A stretch of DNA of 64,000 nucleotides from Pohlia nutans (taxonomy: Eukaryota; Streptophyta; Bryopsida; Bryales; Mniaceae): contig CM040100.1 of NCBI GenBank assembly GCA_022496805.1, positions 13,235,009 through 13,299,008 of the forward strand. Reading direction: 5' to 3'. The position numbers were made by a program, and so were the translations under genes. The notes beneath the pieces are model-generated. The model was not told the origin of the DNA. It saw nothing but the letters and a program-made list of their open reading frames with translations, and ran no database searches. Below are positions 48,038 through 59,176 of the stretch, in pieces. The first letter of the stretch is position 1, and the number at the start of each line of letters is the position of its first letter.

Positions 48038-48579
48038 CCCCTAAATGACCGACTGACCATTTTTTGGTCACAGCCCAAACATTAATGATTGCCCATGGTC
48101 AGGAAATGACAATTTTCAATTTTTATTTTTTTGTCGAAATTGGGGGTAGAGATCATGTTTTAGTGCTATTTGATGCATTTCATTTGCAATATTGAGGTTC
48201 ACTAAGGAATTTTCAATGACAAAGACCTTAATATTGTCCTAGTGTTGTAAAACTTACTATCTCTGGAAAGTGATGATGTTCTCTCCTTCGAAAATTTTGC
48301 CTTTTTAATTTTAGAATAGAAAATCTAGTTTTAACCGATCATACCAAATTTCAAATTCTAAAAATAAAAATTGTAATTTTGGTGAATATTCAATGGTAAA
48401 TGCTTGTAAATTCATTAATTGAGTAACTAAAATTGTTTTTGAAAGTTTGACTGTACAGATAATTACTAAACATCATGCTTCTCATTCTCTTTTGAACCAA
48501 ACTTCATCATAGTTGAAGAAGTAACGTTTTATAACACATCTAGGTTTTGCCCTTACCCCCTTTGTCATTTAGGGGTTAA
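48034..48579 (+). mobile_element. TTAA element family C
   Basis: The 546-bp element has ends TTAACCCCTAAATGACCG and GTCATTTAGGGGTTAA. A perfect subterminal palindrome, TGACCATTTTTTGGTCA, lies about 20 bp from the left end. It has the same geometry as families A, B and H but a different arm sequence. No other copy was seen in the window. Confidence 0.78.
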
Positions 48580-48744
48580 TTGGGACCATTTTCATTTAAA
48601 ATTAGGAACTAGGTGAAAATCAATGTTTGACAGGTAAACGATCAAATATGGCCCCATGGGGCTCCTTGAACACTAAAGGGTTAAATTGCCCCAAAGGCTC
48701 ATAAAAAAACCAATTCCTATCAAATTCAATTCCATCAATGAGAG
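48580..48744. other. Spacer with a lone TTAA terminus
   Basis: It contains ACACTAAAGGGTTAA ending at about 48683, which looks like one end of a further TTAA element. Its partner was not found. Confidence 0.4.
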
Positions 48745-49322
48745 TTAACCCCTAAATGCCTAGAGCCTTTTCCAAATTCGTCAGTTTTGCAAAGATGCAT
48801 TATAAAATGCAACCTAGAGGGGTATTTTGAACTTGATATATGAATAAAAGTTGTACGTTATGAATTTTAGATTCTATCCATACAGTTAGATCTATGATTG
48901 CTATTACCAATAATTTTGTATAAAATTTGAAACATGAAATTCAAAATTATTTTGTAATTCAATTACGAATAAGATATTGACAATTTACGGATGAAATTCT
49001 TTGTGATTGGTTGAAATGTAATACTGTAAGTGTAGTGATTTTTGGAGAAATTTTTGATTGCTTAATTTTATGAGTTGACTTTTTTTAGAGCACTTTTACA
49101 CTAAAATCTTCAAAATTTTGGGTGAATCACTACAACATGAAATGAGGCATAAAAAATTCACAAATCGTCCCCTTTCTAATCGGATCACATGTGCATGAAG
49201 CTAACTTCCCACAGAATTTACAGTAAAAATTTCACACTACAAAAAGTGCATGACGGATGAGAAATTATGGATGAAATCTGTACATCGTCCAAAAAGTGGA
49301 CGCTCAGGCAGTTAGGGGTTAA
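48745..49322 (+). mobile_element. TTAA element family B, copy 6
   Basis: The 578-bp copy has ends TTAACCCCTAAATGCC and AGGCAGTTAGGGGTTAA. The subterminal palindrome is CGTCC-AAAAAG-TGGACG. It is intact and one of the best references for the family. Confidence 0.85.
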
Positions 49323-49673
49323 GAAAGGGAATCATTCAGAAGCACTTTGTGGGACAATCTCAGAGAAAAATGCAGGAATGGGTGCAGGGACGACAGAATT
49401 GGAAGTTTCTACCTTACCTCAACTTTGTTTCGGGACATGAAATTTTCCAGCCATGTCGATGCCTATGATTCAAAGGTAGAAGGGCAAGTGAGGCACAGTC
49501 AAGAAATATGTAATGGTATTAGCAGCAGGATGTATGCATGTCATGGAAGTTAGCTAACAACATCACAAGACATCATGCTTGTAGTGCAATTGCTTTTGTC
49601 ACTGAAACTTCCATGCTGAATATGCAGATTGACTTTATATTTTTTATCCAGCGTTATGGTGGATGCAAGACTA

Positions 49674-50221
49674 TTAACCATTTAAGGTCCCGATTCAACA
49701 CTGTTTTCAAAGATTCGTTATAAAAATTTTGATAAAAAATTAAAATGGAGTTGATGTACAAAGCAAAGTTATAAATGTCAATGTGAAGATAACATCTATA
49801 CAGTCGGATTCATCATATTTATTATTAATATTTTTTAATTAATTTTGCAAGGTTTTCTCTTGAAATTCAATTAAAAACCCATAATTAACATTAAAAAATT
49901 AAAAAATATTGTAATGAAATTGGAATAACATGTACTACAAGATGGTATGGTTTTCACTATTTGATTCTTCTTATTATGGAAAATCATGTTTAAGGTCTCA
50001 CTTTTTGAACTAAGAATGAAACTTGACATAAACCACTTTTGCTATTTTTCAAAAACTCTCAATATCTTATCTTGAAGATCCGTACCGTACAAATGGTAAC
50101 CGACTAGCACAAGAATTTAAATAAAAATTTAATGGATGAAAAACATCCCCTGCGTGGTGAAGGGACGCGTCCAGAATCATCCATCGTCCAGATTCTGGAC
50201 GCAGGCGCGTCTAAGGGTTAA
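49674..50221 (+). mobile_element. TTAA element family A, copy 6
   Basis: The 548-bp copy starts TTAACCATTTAAGGTCCC and ends GGCGCGTCTAAGGGTTAA. The subterminal palindrome is perfect: CGTCCAGATTCTGGACG. The interior follows the other family A copies. Confidence 0.82.
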
Positions 50222-50865
50222 GGTAGAGGATACTAGAACTATCATCTCTCATACTGAGTGTTACCAACTGCAACTCATCTAATCATGCACTTAGTCTTAT
50301 TAACAAGTGGTGTAATCTTTGGATGGACATGTAGTTATCTACTGGTCTACAACCTCCTACTTTGAAATTGCATAAGAAATTTGATCAAAGTTTGATCAAA
50401 ACAGATTCGCTCTTGCACCCAAAGATCTCTCCACAGCTCTATCCAACTCCCAAAATCACTCCTACATATATGCTTAAAGTGACGCAAATAGTATCGTCTG
50501 CTTTAGAGACCATACTACCGGTAAGCGCAAGTTGGGATGCATCGATACATTTTAATTACCTGATGGCCGAGTATACGTTTGTTATTGAGGCGGAGGAGCG
50601 TTTTCAGCCAAGTTGAGAATGGGGCTGGGTGAACACACATCAACAATTGCAAAGTACACCAATCACAAAACACCATTTTTTTGAAATCGCATCAAGATGT
50701 ATTACTGCGGCCAGGTCACTGACCCGAAGTTACAAGTAGTAGGCATCACTAAGAAAGTATGGGCCACACAGCTTCGTAAGTAAGGAGCACACAGAAACTT
50801 TCACACATTTATTGAGCATCTACCGTATGAACAATGGACCTTGTTATGTCACATCTTTACCAAGT
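50222..50865 (-). other. 3' flank of the oleosin gene
   Basis: It probably contains the oleosin 3' UTR (minus strand). The 84-codon frame at 50362 on the plus strand has no recognisable family or gene context. Confidence 0.4.
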
Positions 50866-52092
50866 CTAGGCCGCAGTGCTGGTGTCGGTCTTGGTCTTGA
50901 CGTAGTTCTTGGCTCCCTCGAAGTTCTTCGCTGCCTTGTCCTTCACCTGGTTTGCGCCTTCGTAGAGGCGGTAACGTGCAGCGTCAACCTGCGCACCATA
51001 CACATGGATCGACTATTCATCAACAAATTTCCTTGTGGAGAGGGAGTATGCACATGTAACAACATGCCAGGTCCAAGAAACCTCATCTCCTATCGATTTA
51101 TCCGCATTCTCACGTTCCAAATGCAACTTATTGAAACCAAAAAACGGTGCTACCACATACACAGAAAGAAACTTGATCAATCCCTTCATACACTAATGGG
51201 TGTCAGAGGTGAAGCTCTCAGTTTCGAATACAGAGGCGAGGCTGGAAAACTCTACGCAATGGAAGTTTTTTGGCTCAGAATTGCGCGAGGCCAAAATTGG
51301 AAAGAAACAGTGAAACAGACTGCGAGCTCTCTAACACCCCAACTGTGTTCAAAGTGTTGATCTCAATGCAAGGCACCACGTAACCAAAATGGCTTTCACA
51401 AAGCTGAAAAATAGAATCCGAAACCTAAGTTCCTGTTGAGTGGACACTCTCATGAGCGCAATTCCAAGCAACTCATTATCCCATTCTGAGTGTACTCTAT
51501 TTATGAACTGGTAACTGTATCATTTCTTTTCTTTTATGTGTTGACCAAAAAAAAGCATGCAAGATAACATGATTCAATTTTACAGGAAAATAGAAAATCG
51601 AGACGACACTCGCAGGCCAGATCGATTCCCATCATCCATTTCCAAGAAAATAACAATGGTCACCAATAAAAACCATTGCCTGAGACCCCAATATATTTCT
51701 ATCAACAATTTTAATTAAGGAACAATTGCACACAGCGAAAGCAAAGAGTTCCGAACCTGGTCGGAGCCAACGGGATGGCCGCCCTTGTAGTACTTGTACA
51801 CCCAGACCACGAAGGAGACAAAGCCGCCGAACCCCAACAAGCTACCGATGGAGAAGAACGCAATAACGGCGAGCGGGACCAGAATAGGGCTGAAGAGAAG
51901 CAGCAGGGGCGATGCCACAATGAAAGTGATCGTGGTGCCAGTCAGCGCGAGGCCTGCCAAGGTCACAACAATGGCCACGCCGACGAGAATGGTCACCAGC
52001 CCCAGCACCTGACGCCGGTTCAACGGCGCATTCTGCTGCGCGCGGAAGTACAACGCATCGGCCCTTTCCTTGAGTTGTTGAGTGTCCGCCAT
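50866..52092 (-). CDS. Oleosin (lipid droplet coat protein)
   Basis: Minus strand, exon 1 52092-51757 and exon 2 50988-50866, joined in phase 0 across CAG/GTTCGG...GCAG, 152 residues. A short polar N-terminus (MADTQQLKERADALYFRAQQ) is followed by a hydrophobic hairpin of about 70 residues. It includes PLLLLFSPILVP, which carries the P-x5-S-P-x3-P proline knot that defines oleosins. The C-terminus is amphipathic (ARYRLYEGANQVKDKAAKN). Oleosins coat seed, spore and gametophyte lipid droplets and keep them from fusing. MADTQ is preferred over an upstream in-frame start because it gives the usual short N-terminus. The 768-bp intron in the C-terminal part fits older, non-seed oleosin types. TRAPPC13 lies upstream on the same strand. 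RY and G-box-like motifs upstream suggest B3/ABA-type control. Confidence 0.96.
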
Positions 52093-53246
52093 GTTGCACA
52101 AACAAACGATTGGAACCCAAGCAAGCAACCGTCAAGCTTTCACTGTAGCCCAGTCACTATCCCTCTCACTCTCTGTAGAAAATTCAACAACAGTGCTCGC
52201 TCAAGGCTCTTGAAGGCGACTTGGATGGCATCCACAAAACTGTCACTCGAGAAAACTTATAGTGTCCGGAGTGGGGGACCACTTTTGCCATGCTCCGCCC
52301 GGGATGGGTGCAAACGTGGAGGCACCAGCAACGACGGCGGAGCCTCCCATGCAGTCTAACGCTTACGCGTCCTCAAAGCGTAGGACTCTCTGTCTTCCTG
52401 CCATCATGTACGAGAACTTGGTCGATACAACCGAGAGAAAGAATTCTCTCTGACGTCGAATGTCGAATCCCCAAAATTTTCTGCCCAGCGCCTTTAGGAG
52501 GAATAAACTATCATAGCCGCATCGGTGAAGGTTCTAGAGCCACTAATGAGAAAGCAGCTTTACGCCCTTCTGTTTCAAAATGATATAAAAAAAAATCAAT
52601 TCCTGGGCGCTTGATGGCTTCGTACAAAAATGTCACAAATGGCACGGTTCCCGAGCGTCATGTCAAAATACTAGGCTCACTTTTCGGGAGACCTGAAAAC
52701 GTCGTCCAGGATCGGCGGGACCCTGATGGTTCGGCGTTAGATATGCATGCACATGTCTCGAGCATGGCCAAGTGGTCCCCCACTCGGTGGTGTTGTCAAT
52801 GAAAACCTAAATATTGAAAATGCAGTGTGGAGATGAGTTATTTCATGCATGTTTCTCGAAGCTACTGTACTCTGGAATAGGTTTGATGAAAGGTTTATAC
52901 CCAGCAGATTGAACTCTTCCAAAGTTCCAGTTCACGTGTGAAGCTTGGCACGCATCCTTAATTTGGTTGCCATGAGTAGAGTAGCGGTGCCTCCTAGCTG
53001 CGGGATGGAGAGAGTCCAAGTCACTCAAATAGATGTTGCAGTAGCCATAGACGGTCATATTCGGGGTGGTAACTCGACAATAGACAGAGCAGAGAAGGCA
53101 CAAGTCTATGACGCCGTCTACACTTTGTATTACAAACCAAAGCAAGCCATATGTACAGTACTCGGCACCAAATTCATGCACGCATAATATAGCAGGTCTT
53201 GTAAACTGACTATTCACAAAAAGTTTTACCCAATAAAAAGGAGTAA
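52093..53246 (-). promoter_or_regulatory. Oleosin upstream region with RY and ABRE-like motifs
   Basis: Between TRAPPC13 and oleosin, RY-type CATGCA motifs occur as TGCATGCA (52744-52751), CATGCATG (52844-52851) and CATGCA (53175-53180). The G-box/ABRE-like CACGTGT lies at 52933-52939. In seed plants such sites recruit ABI3/FUS3/LEC2 B3 factors and ABA bZIPs on oleosin promoters. Their use here is inferred. The distal part presumably overlaps the TRAPPC13 3' UTR. Confidence 0.5.
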
Positions 53247-56200
53247 TTAACAAGGCTCACTAAGGCTTAACTGTTCCTTTGCATAATTCTGAACTCCGAA
53301 ATGCTGCATTATTTGCTCGCATTGGATCTGCAACAAAGAATGAAGAATCACTTTCAGTTTCAACAAACCTCCATACAGGAAAGCCCCCAAAGTAGATTCC
53401 ACAACCACCAATAAGCGACTCCTAGCAAATTCCTATTTACAAACGTCGGAATGTCTACAACCCCACAGGACTATGACATAACTATAAGGGCCTCCTTCCA
53501 TGCAGAGTCGGGCCGGTACTTGAATCGTGCTCTCCACCGATAAAAATAGCACAGAGCAATTCCATGCACACCTCGGTACGGCAATCCAGTAGATATAATT
53601 AGAAACTTTCCACAAAGCAACCAATCATGTAGCCCACCGATGGGAGTGAGTGGGTGAAATGCAAAGTCCGCTTTCAACGCTCACCGAGCATGGGTGGAAG
53701 TTGAGACCTCATTTTTTGTCCTGTAGCTGTATCCACCGGCCCGATGCTCACATGGAAGCCCGCCCTTCAGGGCGTTTGTTGCAAAGCTTGTGCACCTGTT
53801 TTTAGCGGTTCCAGGATCTGGAACGTTCAGATAAAGATGCGTGGCAGAGCAGGCCAGTTGCAGAAATTGATAGGCATGTCTCCTATTCAAAGACGCAGTG
53901 TTGACGATCATATTATGATTAATCATTCAGGTTCCACAAACACCTGCGAGGAGATTCAGCTCAAATTATAACATGTAGCTTGTACACCACCCAAACAAAA
54001 AATAATAATAATAATCGCACAACAAGATTCGTTGCCTTCAATTGTCTTCCTAGAAGGCAGATAATTATTTATCTTAAATAGTTGACAAAGCAAGAAAATA
54101 GTTGAAAAGAAAAGAAAATAGTCTGATATCCATTTCTAGTATCTCATGAGATAAATAGCCAGACAGACAGCAACTCTATAGCTCCAATAAAAGAAGTAGC
54201 GCTACAAATGTACCTCAGTAGCTGTAAGTGTGTCATAGGGCTTGCCATCTCGTCTATCAGCCACCCCTATGCCGGTAATTTTCTGGACGCCGACAGCTGT
54301 AGCTACTAAGCTCTGTCCCATCTCAATCAGCCATTACGTAAGGAGAGATAGTGACAGATGCCTTCCCAATACAACATACTTCACATAATCTTCTCTACTA
54401 TCACATCCAGTCATTGTCCAAACTTTCAGAATACGACAATGCATGGATACATCAGGTAGGAGAAGACCAGGAACATGATAGCAACGTGAAGAGGCGGTTG
54501 GAGAGAGAGAGAGAACTCACCAGATTAACATCTGTGGAAGCTAGTGGCTCTAACTGAGGCACAGTCTATAGCAATGACCACACAACATGCATTAGATATA
54601 ATAAAATTCCAGAACAAATCGTTCAAAAGCTGGATGAACATTGCAGGCTACCAACAATAACATGAGAAACTAGACGTTTTAGGGGCGAAATCAAATAACT
54701 AGCACAGATCCCACAAATTAAATGATTCCCAGAGATTTTTATCAACTATAAATGGAGACTCACCATACTCCAGAGGCCATTCACAACGATAGCTCTGGGC
54801 ACACCCTGAGCATCATCTTGAGACATGGAAATCTGAAGGGGGCCAACAACTCTATCAGTTTGATTGCTTACACTCATTCGAACCTGCAAGCAAAGAAACC
54901 AAACACAAATCATATTAGAGACCACGTTCAGTGACTGGAAAAATCTTCACATTTCAAATTACAAAAATGCTGTGAATGTACAGGTGAGGTAAAATTTATA
55001 AGAACGATTTAAGATATTCATTAGCTGGCAAGAGCTGTGCTTCGCTTTGAGAGAGCACCATAAACTTCGTTCCAGTAGTCGAGAGAGGAGCCACCTAAAT
55101 GGAAACTGAAAAATCTTCCCAGCACTACGGAATTAAACGTTCGTCACTTAAATATAGTCATGAAGATTATCCATTACGCACTGATATTTGGCCAGTGCAT
55201 ATGACAATGAACTTCTACCACAGATTAAGATGAACATTTTCAGCTATAGAGTACCACTTTTTCACAGAAAGGGACTGTTTGGGAGCAGTTAATACCAGAA
55301 AAGGTCTCTCCAGAAGGATGCGAGATGGGATCTCCACGATACGGAGACTCACTTCCTTTCGAGGTGATGGCTGTAATTCGTTCCATGGCACACGATTATC
55401 AATGAGGTTGAGTAGAAAATGAACGAGGTGTCAATTGGTAGTGACATGTAGTCGCACCATGTAAAGCAGGTACAACAAGGAAGAGTCATTGAGCTTCTGA
55501 AACACATCGAGCCATTGCAAGAAACCGATACAAGTCAAAACCACTCACATTTCCCAAAATCTGCTGTGTTTGCAAGCGACCTGGTTCACCAAGAGTGGTA
55601 CGCCACATGATTTCTAGCTTCCCAAGAGTATTACTGCCATCTGCCTTAGCTGATACTGGTGCTCCTGCTGGTTTATGAAACTGGTAAAGAAAATGGCGGG
55701 TGCCACCATTTGCTTTGATAACTTTAATCTGCTTCAAAAGCCCACTGAAGAAAATAGCCTCCTGTTAAAAATCATTGCGCGCTTCACCTTCCAAGTCAGA
55801 ACGAAGGAAATCCACCTACAGATTGACATAGATATGAAGGTGCAGGCTATAAAACAGAAGATATTGGATGAGCACGCAAATAATTCAGTTATGAAGCTTG
55901 GTAAAGAAGGCACCTTAGTGGCCCTTCGGATTCATCATTGTCATTGCTCTCCACTTCCAAAACAGACACGGTCATAGGGGGTTGTGGATCAAAGCGCACA
56001 TGATCCAAGAAAAGAAGTGATTTTGTGCTATTCTCTATGCAAGCCTCCAGATATGTAGTTTCCTGTGTTGGCCAGAAAGTGAAATTAACCCTTGCAATCT
56101 TGAGTTTGCTTGTTTCTTAAGAAACAGTGACAACCACAGGATTTAAGTAGTCTTGCGAGCTCAAAGAGACCACTTCTACATTACAATCCCATGGTTTTCA

Positions 56201-58270
56201 TAAATAACCAAGTTGTTCAAACACAATCTACTATCGAATAGGATGCATTTTTTCTTACCTTCACTGTGCGCACCTACAAAACATAAACAAGATACGAGAA
56301 GTCAGGTCCCATTTTGAAATCTACAACCAATCCCTGAAATAAATCGTAATTGCAACATTGCAGAGTACTAATCTTGTCGAAAGGAAACAGCCAACCAACA
56401 GCTAAAAATCTGCAAAATCACAAGCATGCATGTGAAGTGCAAATAAGGATTCAATGGTTGCAAAACCAATTTGGGCAAGAGCAGAAACACACTCTGTAAG
56501 CCATTCAATAACTGTAAACTTGAACAGAAGGTTGAGCCAAACTCTAGGAAAACTATGCACCTTAGTCCGGACTGAAAGAGGATTTGATGCCAGGAACTTG
56601 AAGTATTGTGGCAGGTACTTCCGTTCACCATCAACGTCGGTGTAAACAGCCATGCAGACCAACCTGCGTTAATCGCAATGGTCACATCTTCTCAATTTAT
56701 AGTTTGGCTCTGAATCAACATCTCTTACTTTAATTGTAACCAAGAACAGTATAAGACATACATCCTATAGAAGGAGCGTAGAACACTCGATTCGAAGCCT
56801 TCCACGTCTCATGATACAGAAAATCAGACTCAAATTGTTATGCTAATCTAACAAAATATTGTGCTGCTGAAAAGGCAAAGCATAACACGAGGATCACTAG
56901 TAGAAATGGAAACAAGGAAGAATGAAATTAAGAATGCTTTTGCACAAGCTCTTTTACAAATAGTTGAATATTGGAACATACGTATGAGGTCCAAGTTCTT
57001 TGATGTCATGTTCAATAATGAAGTCATGACGACCCCCTGCGCGAACAAAATCCATTGGCGCTTTTGTACTATCGTACAAGGTTACGCGCTGCCTCTCTGT
57101 TTGCAATTCCGCCTGCATTTCAATAAAAATTCGTCAATACTGCTCCTCGAGCCCTAAACATCGCTCCTCAGCAAAGTTAATCATAACTATGCCGACTCTC
57201 GTCACGATCAATTCCAAGCATTCAATGCTGCTAAATAGGAAAAACAAAATATTCTCAATCTCACAATTTTTCAATTGCATTTTTGATTGCCACATTCTGT
57301 TTTTTTACAATTCTATTTTTGAAGAATCAGTTCTTAAAGCTGTAAGAACACATGCAAATTTTTTAAAACATTCAAATTGTTGCTGAATTAGAAACGACAG
57401 AACAAGAATATTCATACCCTAGAATTCCAACACCAATTCGTGTAACTGGAGAACAGAATATTCTTGATCTCAAAAAAATTCAATTGCGTTATTGATTGCC
57501 ATACACTGCGTTCTTTTTCGATTCTTAAAGCTGTAAGTACACATTCAAAGATTTAAAAACATTCAAACTGTTGCTGAATTAGAAACGGGATAACGGGAAT
57601 ATTCCGCTTTCCCGTAAGCTAGACTTGATAAAAAATAACTTGCCTTGATTCCAACATCCCGAACGTCATGATTCGAGTGATTACCAACGCTGATGTAGCT
57701 GCAGAAAGACTCGCCTAGGTATATAGAGCTGCTCCCCAGCCAACACAACGATTCTAATGTCAAAACCAGTAGAAGCTGCCGCATCGGATCAATGAACAGT
57801 TAGTTACAAATGAAGTGATTCATTTTTCCAAATTGCCGATTCGAAATCAAAACTTGCACAGCTATATTTCATAATTGTTTCAATTTCATGCAGAAGTACA
57901 CGAATGAAAAATAGATTGATACTGCAGAACTTAGGTTTCGAAAATCTCCTCGGACACTGCATCAGATTTCGTCATTCTGTTCGCAACATAAAAGCACAAA
58001 CTCTTACCCGAAGGTCTGCGGAAGTACTAAGAGGCCAGGAAGCCCTAAAGCATCGATCGGCTTTTCCAATTCACTTCGTCTCCAATACGGCCCTTCCTTG
58101 TCGCGAGCTTCGATGCTGGCTTGCAACTCTTCACTGTCGTGTAGATCCTCTCCTTGAATCAGATCCATGGGATCGAACCTGAGTCCCAGATCTACTTGCA
58201 ATGCGGGGCGACATAGCCGCATCACTCGAAACGCCAGAGAGTGGCCCGTTCCGCCTGGCCCTGAACTCAT
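53247..58270 (-). CDS. TRAPPC13: TRAPPC13, trafficking protein particle complex subunit 13
   Basis: Twelve minus-strand exons join in consistent phase: 58270-58008, 57728-57644, 57112-56982, 56663-56561, 56273-56259, 56062-55914, 55744-55549, 55370-55296, 54883-54764, 54553-54521, 54312-54214 and 53327-53247, 449 residues. The order matches Arabidopsis At2g47960 (about 440 residues) as I remember it: HSLAFRVMRLCRPALQVDLG at the N-terminus, IYLGESFCSYISV, VYTDVDGERKYLPQYFKFLA, then GEPGRLQTQQILGN in the middle and GVQKITGIGVAD near the end. TRAPPC13 belongs to the TRAPPII/III tethering complexes that activate Rab GTPases on Golgi and endosomal membranes. Exon 5 is a 15-nt microexon (VRTVK). 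Intron 2 has a GC donor (AAG/GCAAGT). The last exon is the least certain. Confidence 0.95.
56259..56273 (-). other. TRAPPC13: 15-nt microexon of TRAPPC13
   Basis: The sequence reads AG/GTGCGCACAGTGAAG/GT on the minus strand and encodes VRTVK. It fills exactly the VRVVK gap expected between the SVRTK-type and ETTYLEAC-type segments of the family. Without it the protein would lose five conserved residues but stay in frame. Confidence 0.88.
57246..57600. repeat. Tandem duplication in TRAPPC13 intron 2
   Basis: Two copies of about 150 bp (about 57246-57400 and 57455-57590) share TCAATTGC, TTCTTAAAGCTGTAAG and GTTGCTGAATTAGAAACG. They are diverged by substitutions and small indels. Both are transcribed with the intron. 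Confidence 0.75.
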
Positions 58271-58909
58271 CTTGTCGCACGAATGCAAGCCGTTCCACCA
58301 CAACAACAACAACAAAACCAAGGAAAAAACCAGAAAAAAAAACGATGCGAATGAGCTCCCGGAAGAGCAACAACAATGCACTCCAATCGCATTAGGGTTT
58401 CAATCGTAATAACAAAAGGTCGTCATGGACTTTGCACAATCTCAAAACAACTTTAGGTCATTTTACTAATGAAGCTAAATTTTTTAGCACCAAGTGCATA
58501 TTCAGTTCCTATTATTTAAAAAAATTGTAATTGTTGGAAATTGCAAGGAAAATCCAATGCACTAAAGTATGTCTTTTTTATATGGTATGCATAAATTATA
58601 AAGGTTCAAATTTTTACTAGTAAATATTGTATGCAAAAATTATAAAGGTTCAAATAGAGTAATGGAAGTCAACACCCTTTTGCAATGGGACCATAGTCTA
58701 GTTACAATTAGAAATTAAGGTGGCAATGACATGGTAGTCCCAAAATTCATAGAATACAAACGACATTCCTTCATTATTGAAAAAAATGAATTTAAGTGAA
58801 GATTCTCTTTCAATTCAGTTTTCAAAAGGGTGCTCATTTGCATTGCTCTATTATGCTAAGTTATTAGTAAATATCTTAAAATTGAGTTATGATGTTAAAA
58901 TGGTATACC
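58271..58909 (-). promoter_or_regulatory. 5' UTR and upstream region of TRAPPC13
   Basis: The region just above the start is GC-richer and includes (CAACAA)-type repeats at about 58300. Further out it becomes AT-rich with a direct repeat (AAATTATAAAGGTTCAAAT at about 58593 and 58636). No specific promoter site was fixed. Confidence 0.4.
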
Positions 58910-59140
58910 GTACCCAACCGTCTGGGTTGGCAAGTCATGTTGAATAATTAAATTCTTCTAGATAATTGTTTTTCAACAAATACCAAATTATATAAATATT
59001 CTCTAAGATTCTTTTTTTTCACCATACAAAATAGAATTGTTTTGGAAAAATAATTTTCTAGAGATTTGGGCTTATCTTTTCATAATTAATTTTTGCCAAC
59101 CTTGTATGACGACCATGTATAGTACACTTTTGAAATTCAC
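58910..59140. repeat. Dispersed repeat M, copy 2
   Basis: It matches 8720-8950 in the same orientation. It lies just left of the long-TIR element L. No terminal structure was recognised. Confidence 0.55.
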
Positions 59141-59176
59141 TATTTACTCATCATGCAAGATTTTAGCGTGCTCTAT

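Noticed and set aside
50362..50616. 84-codon frame as a separate gene
   Set aside because: No recognisable family, no exon partners, and it is located in the oleosin 3' flank.
51775..52359. Plus-strand frame of 194 codons opposite oleosin exon 1
   Set aside because: It is a mirror of the GC-rich oleosin exon. The translated product is low in structure and unlike any family.
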